A stretch of DNA of 64,000 bases from Trichobilharzia regenti (GCA_944472135.2 OX235264.1:95800319-95864318); one strand, 5' to 3'. Shown: positions 42,994 to 55,216, counted from the first letter of the stretch. Program-made: numbers and translations. Notes: generated by a model from the letters alone, not told the origin.

Positions 42994-45667
42994 TGTTATG
43001 TACTCGTCGCTAAATAATTGTTATGGACTGGTCGAGAAACTAATAGTCCTGACGCGAGAAGGCGGAAATCAGAAGACCACTAGGTTTGCGATGATACTTC
43101 TATTGTCCAAACACAAGGAGACGAAAATAAATGGTCTCACACCAAAGTGGTAAGCAAGTCAAGTAGTTGTAAAGTAGTTCACACAAATTGTGAATGCGAA
43201 TATATATAAATAATTCAGACAAAGCGTGGGAAAAATCATTAGACAGTCTTAACATGAATGGCTAATTATAATGGAGTGTCGATCCAATTATACATAGCGA
43301 ATATAGCAGACATGCCAACAAACATATATGGATATATGTCACCAAGCAACGGACTGTCAACAAACACTCATATTATATATAATATAATATAAGGAGAATA
43401 CACATTATTAAAGGAGACAAGTTCATACAAGTGAAGTGGTCACAGACAAACAGAAAGAGAGACCAACATACACACACACATAAATATATATATGTGGATA
43501 CATATCACCTCCCCTTTTGAGAAGATGGATGATTAGTAGGATGTTTACCTGGGGGTTTATCTGGGACCTTTGGGCTTGTTGTTGACGCCTGTCGTTTCGT
43601 CTGATTGTTGGGTTTGCGGCTTCGGCTCCGTCCGGAATTGTCTAGCATTTTATGCTTCTTGGCTGCATTGCGTAGAGAATTTAGTGGGACATCAGCCAGA
43701 TGCAAACGATCGAACCAATCAAGTCCCAAAAGATTTAAATCATTCTTGGTGACGTAACAAATTCCTGTGAATTTGGTATTGCGGAAGGAAACAGAACATT
43801 TGAGTTCACCAATTAGTTTGAGCCGCCCACCACAGGCGCTGACAGGAGACTGGGAAGTATTGGTGATAGGTGGTCTGCCAATATAATTCCAAAGTTTCTC
43901 TGATATAACAGTAATATCAGAGGCGGTATCTAGCTGCAGACGTGCATCATGACCATTCATCTGAAGGTCAAGATATTTCCGCATAGCTGGTGTTGTGACT
44001 TGACAGGTTGCGAGTAGACTCAATGATCTTTTTGGAGATTTAGGACCAACATTTTGTTGAGCTTTTGCTGGATTATGACATCTGGGTTTGCGTGGCTGAC
44101 AAAAACCATTTTTATGACCGATGATTTTGCACTTGCTGCAACGATGATTTTTGTATGGGCAAGACTTTACAAAGTGCCACGCGCCACAATGCCAGCATGG
44201 TGATGGTGGGGTCTTCTTTGCAGTATTTTGTGAAGTTGGACGAGTATGTGTAGATTTCCGCGGAACATTAGGAGAAGTAGGTGGGTCAGGAGTAGCTGAT
44301 GAGAGATTTTTGCTCTTGCGTAATGCACGAATATCAGAGCTTCTCGGAGGTGTTGATTCGACCAAGTGTGTGTCTTTCTGCAGATTAATCAGCCGTTGAT
44401 ATTCATCAGCTATGTCATGTAATGTTAACTTGGGATTTTGTTCTAGCTGATTGAGCAGTCGAGTTCGGATATCTGTGAAACGAGGAGATTGGAGACTGCA
44501 TATGAGAATCAAGGCTTTGAACTGATCATCTGTTAAGGACCTGAGTCGAAATCTCTCACATTCTCGGTTGACTGTGCCAACGTGAGTAAGAAAATCATCA
44601 TTTTCATTCATTGCCAGCTTGAGGCAACGATAACGTATACTGAATAATGAGGAGTGGTCTCCGAAATGTTCACGCAGCAACTTTATTGTATCATCGAAAC
44701 AATTGTCACGTGGTTTCTGTGGTAAAATTAGGTTGCAGTACCGTTCATATTCTGCCGGACCCAATTTACGTAGCAAAACTCGCACCTTCCAGGCATCGTC
44801 TTGTGAGGCGAGATCAACAGTGAATAAATCCTCATAACGTTGATACCATGTGTCAAAAGTGACATTAGCCTCTGGGTCATAATTGAACTGTGAAATGCTG
44901 TTCACAATTCCGTCGACAGATGGTAGCATGGTATGATTGGGATTGCTTGAAGGTGGAGCTGGACCAGTCTGTTGGTTGACGAACATTTCCATTAATTTCA
45001 TTTGTCGTTCAAACAATAATTCCAATTTAATAGGATCCATAGTAAATTGTTATGTTGTTGCTGCTGTGTGGTTAATAGTAGTTTCCCTGTATTTTCCCCG
45101 TCGCCAAATTGTTATGTACTTTTTCCCCGTCGCCAAATTGTTATGTACTCGTCGCTAAATAATTGTTATGGACTGGTCGAGAAACTAATAGTCCTGACGC
45201 GAGAAGGCGGAAATCAGAAGACCACTAGGTTTGCGATGATACTTCTATTGTCCAAACACAAGGAGACGAAAATAAATGGTCTCACACCAAAGTGGTAAGC
45301 AAGTCAAGTAGTTGTAAAGTAAAGTAGTTCACACAAATTGTGAATGCGAATATATATAAATAATTCAGACAAGCGTGGGAAAAATCATTAGACAGTCTTA
45401 ACATGAATGGCTAATTATAATGGAGTGTCGATCCAATTATACATAGCGAATATAGCAGACATGCCAACAAACATATATGGATATATGTCACCAAGCAACG
45501 GACTGTCAACAAACACTCATATTATATATAATATAATATAAGGAGAATACACATTATTAAAGGAGACAAGTTCATACAAGTGAAGTGGTCACAGACTAAC
45601 CGAGCAAACAGAAAGAGAGACCAACATGCACACACACACATAAATATATATATGTGGATACATATCA
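42994..45667 (-). mobile_element. Non-autonomous gag-protease gypsy element
   Basis: 2674 bp with LTRs at 42994-43507 and 45139-45667 (TGATATG...CATAACA on the minus strand) and flanks GGGAG / TGGAG, a near-perfect 5-bp duplication. Unit C keeps the empty site near 48370. It encodes gag plus protease and a short integrase-like tail but no RT. The primer-site region is duplicated: CCCCGTCGCCAAATTGTTA occurs at about 45096 and 45125. Confidence 0.85.
43505..45040 (-). CDS. Gag-protease protein of the non-autonomous gypsy element
   Basis: 511 aa in one open frame. Capsid-like region (DDAWKVRVLLRKLG, DHSSLFSIRYRC), two zinc knuckles at about residues 282-314 (CWHC... and CSKC...), and aspartic protease LDTASD near residue 372. 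An LGLDWFDRL segment follows, and then an abrupt change to a Lys/Pro/Ser tail ending SSQKGR that abuts the LTR. The tail matches the place where integrase ends in gypsy 1, so RT through integrase core was deleted in frame. Related to gypsy 1 gag throughout but without its TAG between gag and protease. Confidence 0.82.
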   Translation of the reverse strand: MDPIKLELLFERQMKLMEMFVNQQTGPAPPSSNPNHTMLPSVDGIVNSISQFNYDPEANVTFDTWYQRYEDLFTVDLASQDDAWKVRVLLRKLGPAEYERYCNLILPQKPRDNCFDDTIKLLREHFGDHSSLFSIRYRCLKLAMNENDDFLTHVGTVNRECERFRLRSLTDDQFKALILICSLQSPRFTDIRTRLLNQLEQNPKLTLHDIADEYQRLINLQKDTHLVESTPPRSSDIRALRKSKNLSSATPDPPTSPNVPRKSTHTRPTSQNTAKKTPPSPCWHCGAWHFVKSCPYKNHRCSKCKIIGHKNGFCQPRKPRCHNPAKAQQNVGPKSPKRSLSLLATCQVTTPAMRKYLDLQMNGHDARLQLDTASDITVISEKLWNYIGRPPITNTSQSPVSACGGRLKLIGELKCSVSFRNTKFTGICYVTKNDLNLLGLDWFDRLHLADVPLNSLRNAAKKHKMLDNSGRSRSRKPNNQTKRQASTTSPKVPDKPPGKHPTNHPSSQKGR

Positions 45668-46130
45668 TGGAGAAATTGCAATTCGAAGACGCTGTTTCTC
45701 TCCTAATCATAGCCTGTAATAATTTTCATAAAATTATATAAGTATCTGTTGATTTTCTCAACAAACGATCTGTTGCCTGGCTCGTTTCTTCTGTCGTTAT
45801 ATATCTGCGTATTGAATGTTTGTCTTTTGAACTGCTCTATGATCCAGTGGGATGCACCACATTATTCTGATAGTCTGGCAGAGAGAATAGATTTATAATT
45901 TATTGGCTTTGTGGGCTGCATGGAAAGTGGCAACTCGAACTGCTGCACATCTGTGCAAATTTCTATGGTGAAACCAACCAGTCAGTCGGATAGTCGACTT
46001 ATTGGTTACGAGTCTTATATTTGCAGTCATAGCTAGTCTGACGAAACGTAATATTTGTAACACATATTCGTACACGGAATACTGTGACATGAGATTCATC
46101 CATGAAATAATGATTTTGTTTAGACTATAT
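45668..46130 (-). repeat. Unit B end after the gag-protease insertion
   Basis: Matches 47960-48370 of unit C in reverse complement. Its frame at 45893-46138 is a shared, unsupported frame. Confidence 0.7.
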
Positions 46131-46680
46131 TTTGCCATTGGATTATTAGAGACATTTTTGAGCTGCCTTATTAGTTAACATGCGTTATGAATTCAAGTGT
46201 TGTTATCGTGCTCAAGAAAATCTTCGTCTTTTCGATGTTAATCACACAAATAAATTTCACGAAGAATTCTGTAAGGAAAGTACAGTTAACGGTGCAACAG
46301 ACTATGGTGAAAGGGTACTCATGGATAATGGTGCAGAGGATCACTTGGAGATTGAACTTCATAGTTCAAGTTAAAGTGGATGTACACAATAACTTGATTA
46401 TGAGGTAAACGACAGTGAAGCTGTATCTCAAATAAAGTACGCATGCATACATCATACTTAGGCCAACTGTGACATCTGTTTCGAGCGTAGTCTCGTTTCA
46501 CACAACATCAGGAGATGGTTTGCACATTCATCTCTTGTAGAAACGTAATTTAATTTTTGAAGACATTTCCCACTCAATAGAAACTTCCTCTTGCATTCTG
46601 CGTTTGAATACTTTTTGTGAAAATATAGTGTTTCCAACTTTGCGCTACTACCTGTAGTGAAGGCATCCCTTGTGGTTTTG
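46131..46680. other. Spacer between units B and C, left part
   Basis: Unique to the loop of the B/C inverted repeat. Small frames on both strands, none recognised. Confidence 0.4.
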
Positions 46681-47290
46681 TCATTCCTTTTCTGTATGTT
46701 TAACTTGAATTACAGTGGCCTGTCTCCAGTTGTTTTGAATGATTTCAACTCCACCTTGAAGTTTCCTTGAAATAGATGATGGTCTGAGCCCACATCTGCT
46801 CCCCGTCTCGATTTTGTATCCAGCAGGCTGCGTCTCCATTTCCTTGAGCATCAATGAGTTGAAGTCTCTTTGGTCCGAAGTGTGTCCGTGAGGCGAAATC
46901 CATGTTGCGTTTTGTATATCCTTGTGTTTGTACACGCTTTCTCCGATCACCAAATCATTGAAACAGCAGATTCTGCGAATAATCCTCCGTTTTCGTTCAT
47001 TCCGCGACGCCACAGCCTGTCGACTAATGATGATTTCTGTTCCTGTGTCTTCTGCTCTCAGCTTGTCTAGCACTCATATCACCTATGAGGATAATCATGT
47101 TGCCAGTCTGCATATTGTCCATTACCATTTGGAGTTGCCTGTTAAAATCCTCCTTTTTCTACTATTCCGCGTTGTTCGTAGGTGCGTAGTGTTGGATAGT
47201 TGTTACTGTCCTTCCATTTTAATTGAATCTCGCTGTCATTATCCTGGATGAAATTGATTTCCACTGTATTAGGGCTTCGGCTGCCACTGG
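46681..47290 (-). pseudogene. RTE-like LINE endonuclease fragment, decayed
   Basis: Minus-strand pieces follow the order of an RTE-type apurinic endonuclease. A HYAPTNNAE block is at about 47195-47165, then LQMVMDNMQTGNMIILIGDM at about 47130-47075, and KHKDIQNATWISPHG with DQRDFN and PSSISRKLQG within 47073-46681. The catalytic DH end is lost and stops break the frame near 47075-47160. Schistosome RTE elements such as SR2 have this arrangement (family knowledge). A dead 5' fragment. Confidence 0.65.
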
Positions 47291-47954
47291 TAACATCATG
47301 ATAGCCACTCAATGCATCAGCGTGCTGTCGTCTGAATGACCAAACCAGAGTAGATTACCGACTCAAAAGTTGACACTTTTGACAATCCATATGCATTCCG
47401 TCTGCTTCTGTGCTATATCTTCGCATCTATTTGGCTACCTGGGCAGTCTTCTCAGTCTCATGCACTGTACGTACATTACACATCCCCATTCGTATTCTTG
47501 CTTTCATTGAGAGAAGATACATGGGGTGGCTGACTAGCATCTCTAGGCCTTACACCAGGTCTCTGTGTAATTTTGCCTGTCCGATTCGACTAAATATGGG
47601 ATTTTTATTTGAATATTTGGTATTTTCAATGTAATTGCTGTGTGTTGTGGTGGTTTAAAAGATTTAGTAGTTTGAAGTTGCCTTACGCCCAACCCTCCCA
47701 CTTTACCCGGGCTTCGGACCAGTTATAAAACTAGCGAGCTGGTTAATTAGGGGAGGTTTCCGTGTGAGTTGATTTGCTGTAAACTTGAGATTCTAATTCT
47801 CCTGAAGTAGTTCGCCTTACTAAGACGTCCGAAAATGGGATTTTGTTCTTAGATCCCTCCTCTCTTGTAAAATTGATGTCGATGAAGATTTTGTTCATTT
47901 AGTTTTGAGTTTTATCCAACTCATTTCTATTGATTATTGCAAATGTGAAAACGA
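47291..47954. other. Spacer between units B and C, right part
   Basis: Possibly more LINE-derived DNA; no block clear enough to name. Confidence 0.35.
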
Positions 47955-48436
47955 CGTACCGCATCCAAATTTTGGGTCACAGTACTACGTTTACGAATAT
48001 GTGTTACAAATCTTACGTTTCGTCAGACTAGCTATGACTGCAAATATAAGACTCGTAACAAATAAGTCGACTGGTTGGTTTCACCATAGAAATTTGCACA
48101 GATGTGCAGCAGTTCGAGTTGCCACTTTCCATGCAGCCCACAAAGCCAATAAATTATAAATCTATTCTCTATGTCAGACTATCAGAATAATGTGGTGCAT
48201 TCCACTGGATCATAGAGCAGTTCAAAAGTCAAACATTCAATACACAGATATGTAACGACAGAAGAAAAGAGCCAGGCAGCAGATCGTTTGTTGAGAAAAT
48301 CAACAGATACTTATATAATTTTATGTATATTATTACAGGCTATGATAAGGAGAGAAACAGCGTCTTAGAATTGGTATTTCTCCCGCTGAAAGTTAATCTG
48401 TCATCTCTTTGTGGCCTTCGCTTTCATGGTCAGATC

Positions 48437-48625
48437 ATATATTTATTTTATTTTTGATTACAGCTTGATTCCACACTGTATTTTTTGGTACTAGTATGGA
48501 ATTTTCAGCGTGTGATATCGGTAGCCCAAATTTTGCAGGCCGACCATAGATATCAGGTGTGTGTCGGCGGGGGATCAAATCTCGGACCATGTGCATGGTC
48601 GGGGAGAGTCCTAACCACTGTGCCA
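48437..48625 (-). repeat. tRNA-derived SINE shared with unit B (unit C)
   Basis: Counterpart of 42735-42935. Confidence 0.7.
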
Positions 48626-49527
48626 CCGACTCACATGTGAATCGTATCCGCCCACGCTAAGTCTTTGTTCTTGTTTATCTCATGACCAGGATTTGGGAGG
48701 TAAACATTGACGTAAATTGCTGTCTCCCAAATTTTGGCTAGGAGAAAGCTCTCACCACAGATATAATTAAGTATCATTCTTAATACATAGTTGTTCCCAT
48801 TCGTGTGGAATACCACTACATAACGAGGGCCGAAATTGACAAGAGCATCGACGCTCTTTTAACAACTCTGTGATAAACTTGCTGAGAATTTCATGCTGTA
48901 ACAAATAAACTGTTTAGATTAAGCCCATTTATTATTATGGTCACACTGGTGATGTTTAGCTTCGTGTATAACTGATAGATGTTCGCACTGTCAAACCAGA
49001 AAGAATGTTGCTGTGACACAGCTGCTACTAATTTATGATGAAATATAGGTAGAAAGCGAAATGCAGTGATGGTTTCAAATACATCGGGATTCATTTTCTG
49101 GCTATCGAAACTCTAATATTCTGGAAGTGAGGCATCTGTACTAGGTATTTTCAATGCAGTATGCAAATGCATTCTACGAGCGTCGCCTGTATGCATTCCA
49201 TCTTCCTCATTTTCGATTTCTACAGTACCCTTATGAAAGATTTTCACGTCTCGACTGAGATCTTTCAATTATCTCCTACTGTATTAGTTCGGATTCATTT
49301 ATGCACTTATTTACAGAGCTTGCACACCGTCAAAGAAAGATGTTGGCCGGCACCAAGTGCCGTCTAGGATAGCATTCCATCCAACAAGAAAATAAAGCAA
49401 TGCATGCAACGAACTAAATTTATGTGAAAATATCTGAAATATTGAACAGTTGGCAGTTCGCACAATTCAGCTTCATTATGACCAGAAATATATGCCGACA
49501 TTGGATGATGACCCCGACGAGGTTCGA
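48626..49527. other. Unit C region downstream of P2
   Basis: Shared with unit B; no supported gene. Confidence 0.4.
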
Positions 49528-50032
49528 TTATTTGCGAGATTCTTTCACCGTCTTCGTCACCTTCTTCGTAGTCGTCACATCTGATGCCCCACCACCTACG
49601 CTCGGTGCCCTCTCATTCGGACAAGCCCAATGGACCACCTTCTTGACCAGCTTCTTCAATGTCGGAGGGAGAATGTTGAACATCTTATCGAGAACTGAGT
49701 TGAATCAAGTGTGCATTTGTGCATTAGTGGCATTGGATGTGATGCATTGTGTTGAGTATTTTGTATTGTGATTTGGCATTATTTTGATTGACAGAGAGGA
49801 GTGGGTTGGCGAAAAATGAAGAGAAACAGATCATCATTATCGCGAAATGGGAACATTGATGTATTCATAAATTCATCTGTCAACAAATCTCGTGAACTTA
49901 CTCAAGCCTTGCGTTTGACTGATGAGGACGGTTAGGCAGATGAGGAGGAAGATGCACTGATAGAATTTCCCGATAGGGAGAGAGGGAGAGAGAGAGACAA
50001 TTACTTGACTAGAATTTTACACTCACCTTCAT
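49528..50032 (-). CDS. P2 secreted peptide gene, unit C copy
   Basis: Exon 1 50032-50027, exon 2 49956-49902 (55 nt), exon 3 49694-49528 (167 nt, stop TAA). Splice sites as in the other copies. 75 aa, same as unit A including Ile in the signal peptide, and otherwise as in unit B. The exon-3 codons for the Gly-rich linker agree with unit B at the nucleotide level and differ silently from A. Third intact copy. The 115-codon frame on the plus strand (49424-49771) is antisense to exon 3 and is not a gene. Confidence 0.8.
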
Positions 50033-50090
50033 TTTGTGTTGATTGGGGTAGAGGTGATTGGGAATATTGTGCTGACGGGAATTCTAGCTG

Positions 50091-50102
50091 GAAATATATA
50101 CA
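50091..50102 (-). promoter_or_regulatory. TATA box of P2, unit C
   Basis: GTGTATATATTTC on the minus strand, as in unit A. Confidence 0.55.
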
Positions 50103-50239
50103 CCCAATCGGGTAAATTGATTCTTGTTTTTCCTGTAATTCATTGGTTCTTTTCAGGTGAATTCTTGATGTATGAGTGACATTTGAATTTGATTTGAGAA
50201 GTGAATGATTATATGACTGAATATGACAGGGTAGCAGAT

Positions 50240-50950
50240 AGGCCATGTTGTCAGTCGGCGTGTTTGAACTATTTGTGAGGTGTATTTTGGGAGGAGAATT
50301 TTTGGGTGTTTCCCTAGTTTACGCTTTACGGATTTTGTGGCGAAATATTCGATGTGGTTTTCTGTCTTCATTATTTTTAGTGTTCCAGATGCTGTAGATG
50401 TTTTGGTTTGATTTACTGGTGATGCTGAATGTCGCATATGGAGCCACCGAACTATGAGAGTTAGTGAGTTGTTCGCTTCACGTCGGCTTCCTGTAGGTGG
50501 ATCTCTTTAGTGTTCCATCTTGGTCACGTCTTGTTAGCTGAATGTAGAGAAAATGTTTTGAGCATAACTCCTTCTCGAATGTGAACTGGATTCCAGGGTG
50601 GCAGTTGTCGAAAGGATCCAGATTAAACTCCAAATTCCCTCATTAATCAGGATATTGGAAGTTACATCCAGGTATTTTTGTAAAACGCAAATCCGTAAAC
50701 TATTTTCTTCAATTACGTGTTCTGGAGTTTTTACATGAAGCAATCTGCAATCACTGGGCCTAATAACGAGCCCGTTAATATACCATTCATTCGCCAATAT
50801 ATTTCATCATTATTAGGATTGATTTGGATAATTAGGATGCATTTGAAACTGTAGTTCCTTCAAGTAGTCACTGAGTATACCAATGTAGATCCCGTATGAA
50901 TCAATGTTTTCGCACGTGATCCATATTGTGTCAGTCAGTGTGATATTTGT
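50240..50950 (-). pseudogene. Old Penelope-like relic within unit C
   Basis: Counterpart of 11340-12050, slightly more diverged. Confidence 0.55.
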
Positions 50951-52684
50951 AAACAGGGATATCACTTTCGGTGAGAGTATATTTTGATTAGAGACACTGA
51001 TATTTCCGATGGAGTTGACAAATTCATATGAATTGCAGAGTGAGTGGCAGGAGGCTTGCCTTCTGACAGGTTCTGACATATTGTTAGGTGTGTTTATCAG
51101 TTATAATATGCGTATGGCTCCAGGTCTGACCGGCCTTCCATATACTCAGGGATTGCATGGGGGCCAGTCTTGTTGGTTAATCATCCAGTCGGATTGACAA
51201 CGGCGAGCGAAATCATCATCTCTCACACAGTCGGTATGGAGAAACTGGCCTGGGCTGAGTGATAAACCACAGTCAACATTTTGATTGTCAGTGTAACCAA
51301 TACTCACACACATTCACTCAGGGACAGAAACTCTCGCTAATATCTTGATTATCACCATCCTACAATGCGCGGAACTCCTCCTTTCCTCTCCATAACATTG
51401 AATCAAGTCAAAATCTCAACAATAACGCCACCACTCAATAATTGACGACACTGACTGAAAACAAATCGACTTCTATTTCATCAATACACAACACTCATTA
51501 TTTGTCAGCCGAAATATACACAAATGCACACAAACATCCACACACCAGTACACCAGTACACACAAATACACAATCAGCATTATCCATCCATCCACAGATT
51601 AACACACCTCTCCTGCTAAAATACACGCAGTAACCAGCCTCTCCCCCTACATACATCACAGTGACAACTGACACTGATAGTTCTACTGTCACCACAAACA
51701 CGTTCACTCACATTCCACCAACATTCACAGAATATTACTAGGCTGATACAACCAGGCTGGCACTACTTCCAGCGCCACTGAGAAGGTGGAACTGAAACGT
51801 CAACATTCTTACCATAATGCAGCATCTGTGTACCCTCTCTTCCACCTAATTTACATTATTGTAAGCAATGCCACTCTGGCTTTCCACTTGGGGAGATTTT
51901 GAGAATATATGTGGATTCGACAGCTCATCCACTTATTGAAACAAAGGTATGGTTTCATGAAATAATAGTATGGAATGCAATTGAAATGAGTTTGTGGTAC
52001 TATTACATACTGTGTCATCAAATCTCACTTCGTGTTACGCAAAATTTGATTTGCCTATTGTTCCCAGAATTTTACGCCCCTTTCAACAGTTATATATCCT
52101 AAGAATTATTGTGTATACGACATTATTTATATTGTCTCTTCATATTTAACTCGATTATAACCACAATCATTGTATTTACATTTCATACTATTAATACTTT
52201 ATTTGTTCCTATTTATGGTTCAATTCACTCACCGGATAAAATTTCCTAAAAACTATATACATGAGATTACGATTGTACAGCATGGAAATAAATTCCGTGC
52301 AAAGAGTCAATACGCTGAATCACTCCTGACTTCCTGATGACCCAACGGAAATTATGCTCGAACTAGCCACTTATCGCACGAGAAAACTTTCTAATTCACT
52401 AAGGTGAATCATCATAAAGCATGATGCAGTTTCCATAAACAAACATGAACAGGGTAATTAGAAACACACAATATCACATAACAACACACAAATATTCAAC
52501 TAGAAGAATTCTCGGTAATCTCTTCATCGAGACACCTAAACCTCAAATCACCGGTCCATCAGTTTCACGAAAAAATATCAAGTGAAGAAACCACTAAATG
52601 GTCATTCATTCATATGATTGACAAGTCAGGTTAGTCAACGACACTTCAATCAATCTATGCAGTCATTGTTGGACAAGTGAATAC
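50951..52684. other. Unit C intergenic region between P2 and P1
   Basis: No SINE and no Penelope insertion here, so this is the closest to the ancestral spacer. Spacer frames at 51442-51633, 51498-51707 and 51899-52102 recur in other units without coding signs. Confidence 0.5.
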
Positions 52685-52692
52685 TATATAAG
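52685..52692 (+). promoter_or_regulatory. TATA box of P1, unit C
   Basis: TATATAAG, 75 bp before the ATG at 52760. Confidence 0.65.
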
Positions 52693-52759
52693 CATGAGGA
52701 TTTCCACCTCACTCACTAACTCACTCACTCACACAAATAGTCAAACATCGACAAGAACA

Positions 52760-53130
52760 ATGAAGGTAAGACTGCCGTTTCTAACTTCATATTTACATTC
52801 TTTCCTACCTTGCTTCCTCCCTTCACTGACAGAATCTCACCCTCCTCATCTTCACCACAATTCTCATCGCTCTCATCTGCACACCAGGTAAGTGTGTTCA
52901 CTGGTTGTTGGCCGATGCACTGTGATGTGCAGTGACATTCGAAACTGTGTAGAACTCTCTTCTGGTTCTGTCGTAATCTCCACGTGTTCTCTGATCATTT
53001 AGGTGCTGACGGTATGCTGGCTATGCTCCCAGTGACAATCAGAGCTGTACTGGCACCGGTGCTCAAGTTGGGATGCAAATTCGTTCCTAAATTCCTGTTT
53101 CCGACTGACGAGGAGGTGGCCAGCTTCTAG
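52760..53130 (+). CDS. P1 secreted peptide gene, unit C copy
   Basis: Exon 1 52760-52765, exon 2 52833-52887 (55 nt), exon 3 53003-53130 (128 nt, stop TAG). Same 62-aa protein as in units A and B; ACG/ACC in exon 2 and CCG/CCA in exon 3 are silent. Intron 2 is nearer to unit D than to A at its 3' end (acceptor preceded by GATCATTTAG, also in D). AATAAA follows at about 53204-53209. The plus-strand frame at 52694-52891 reads through intron 1 and is an artefact. Confidence 0.82.
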
Positions 53131-53210
53131 TGAATACAAGCACACGTTACCTATCACGTGTTGTGTAGACGACCATTGTGAATCCAGAAATAGTCTTGAT
53201 TGTAATAAAA

Positions 53211-55042
53211 TCAGTGTGTGTATTTGATTGCGTTGCTTTTATTGTGTTTTTGTTATGAATGGAGTGGTGTGGTTAGTGATGATTCAGGTCGAGTGGTAGT
53301 AATTCTAGTGATATTGTTCAAGATGCGTAATTTTGGATTCGGAATTTACAAGAACCGTCATATGATGCATTTCGACGATTATGCGATACGTCTGTTCTTC
53401 GCTTTCAACGAGACAACGGGGATCTTCTGAGTCTTTCTGCATGCCTCCAAGAGATTCAAATATGCTAGAAGATATATCCGTATATTCCCTAGGATTATCT
53501 GTTAATTTCAACAAGCTTTTAAAACTGGTGAACTGCGTAAAAGAGAGCAGCTCCCAAGCAAATAATTTCACTCGCCACACCATTTATAAAACAAGATACA
53601 GTCACACAAATGAAAGCCTATCTTCATGATATCGCAGTGTTTGTGGACGTGAATTCTGGTGAGAGGAATATTTTACATGAGGCCGTGTGACATATTTATC
53701 TGCATAAGTGGTAGGCCTTTCGGCGAGTTTATTGTTGAGAATAACTCAAGATAACAAATGGATCGGAAGACTCAGTGTGCATCGATTGGATTGACAAAAA
53801 TCCACCAAATACCCCTCCCAGGTCTTTTGGAGAATGAAGCAAAGCGTAGTGAGCATTCACACATAAGAACGTGACTGAATGAGCAAAGTATATTTGAACT
53901 GCTTCAAAATGAAGCGAAGCCTCTTCCGTACACCACATAACGGACCAATCAACACTGAGGCAACATTACTCAACTGGAAATATGCCACATCAAAATCGTC
54001 AAGTTTGGAAATATTGCCTACATTACATACCCGTATGTACAATTGTATGTACGGGTGGTTGAAGATAATAATAAGATATCCATATTATACAGGTGATGCT
54101 GAATTGACAAGTGATCAAGCGCATGGGGAAATGTATTTCTTATGTGGCTCTCTGAATCACACGCTGATGATTGGCTTTATATCGGAATTAGATAATACCT
54201 ACCCAAAAGTACAGTGACGCCATTGACAAGCAGAATTACTCGATTACGTTTTGTATTACCAACTATGTTCAAACACACGGATCCTATAAAGCCCAATTCA
54301 CTGTGGTCACTCGTAATTTGCTGATCTTAACTGCCTGAAAACAGAATAATTAACCGATGGATTTGGAATAAAACTGCAGTGCTAAACATTCGGTTTATAT
54401 TTCAAAATACTCAGAACATCACAATTGCAAAGAGACCGTTATTTTCAAGTTGTGAATGGTGATATAACGCTTGGTAATTCAACCATCTACAACTGCATCA
54501 AAATCATCCACGTACACACACACACACATCTTCTCCATTATTCTCCCGGAATACTGTTACGAAATGTGTACTACTTTTATAGATGAATTTGATAAAAATG
54601 TCTCAAGAAACGTAAAATTACAGTAAATGTTATTTCGTTGATTTTGAGATATTAGGACTAGTTCTGCTTTAATTTGACAAAAAATATTTTGTCTGGAAGA
54701 TTAATTGAATCATCTGCATTAAACCATCCAGTTCAGTGGGGCCAGTAACACTGAAATCAGTCACATTTCTTACCTAATATCCATAAGTGAAATCTCGTGA
54801 AATGCTTTGCATTGAGTGATAAGGCGATTTACCGTGTTGACCGATAATTAAGTAACATAGATATGTAAACGTGTCGGATGGCCGTGTATTCCTAGAAAGT
54901 GGTATATAAATCGGCTACACAGAAAAATCAAAATAAGGAACACTTCAACAGCAACCATTGTTTGTCAGCGATGTAGTGGAATGAATGCGAAAACATCCTT
55001 GAGAAGCTTTCATAAGTTGAACGTGTCGTGAAGTGAGCTACT
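53211..55042. other. Unit C region downstream of P1
   Basis: Counterpart of 16600-18423; no supported gene. A (CA)n run at about 54515-54527. Confidence 0.45.
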
Positions 55043-55216
55043 GCGTCTCATATACACAGTGGTTAGGACTGTCGCCGACCATGCATATAATCCGAGGTTT
55101 CATCCCTTGCTGACGCACACCTGATATCTATGGTCGGCCTGCAAAATTTGGGCTATCGATATCCATGCTGAAAATTCCATACTTGTACCAAAAATACAGT
55201 GTGGAATCAAGCTGTA
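55043..55216 (+). repeat. tRNA-derived SINE, second family (unit C)
   Basis: Counterpart of 18424-18595. Confidence 0.65.

Larger units (their letters stand above)
35636..46130 (-). repeat. Amplified unit B, inverted
   Basis: Reverse complement of units A and C. It contains P1(-) and P2(+), the old Penelope relic, and the SINEs found in A and in C. It is interrupted by a gag-protease LTR element at 42994-45667 that neither A nor C has. It ends at about 46130, where the match to unit C (from 47955) stops. Confidence 0.9.

Noticed and set aside
52694..52891. 65-codon frame over P1 exons 1 and 2
   Set aside because: It reads through intron 1. The spliced model has consensus splice sites and gives a signal peptide.
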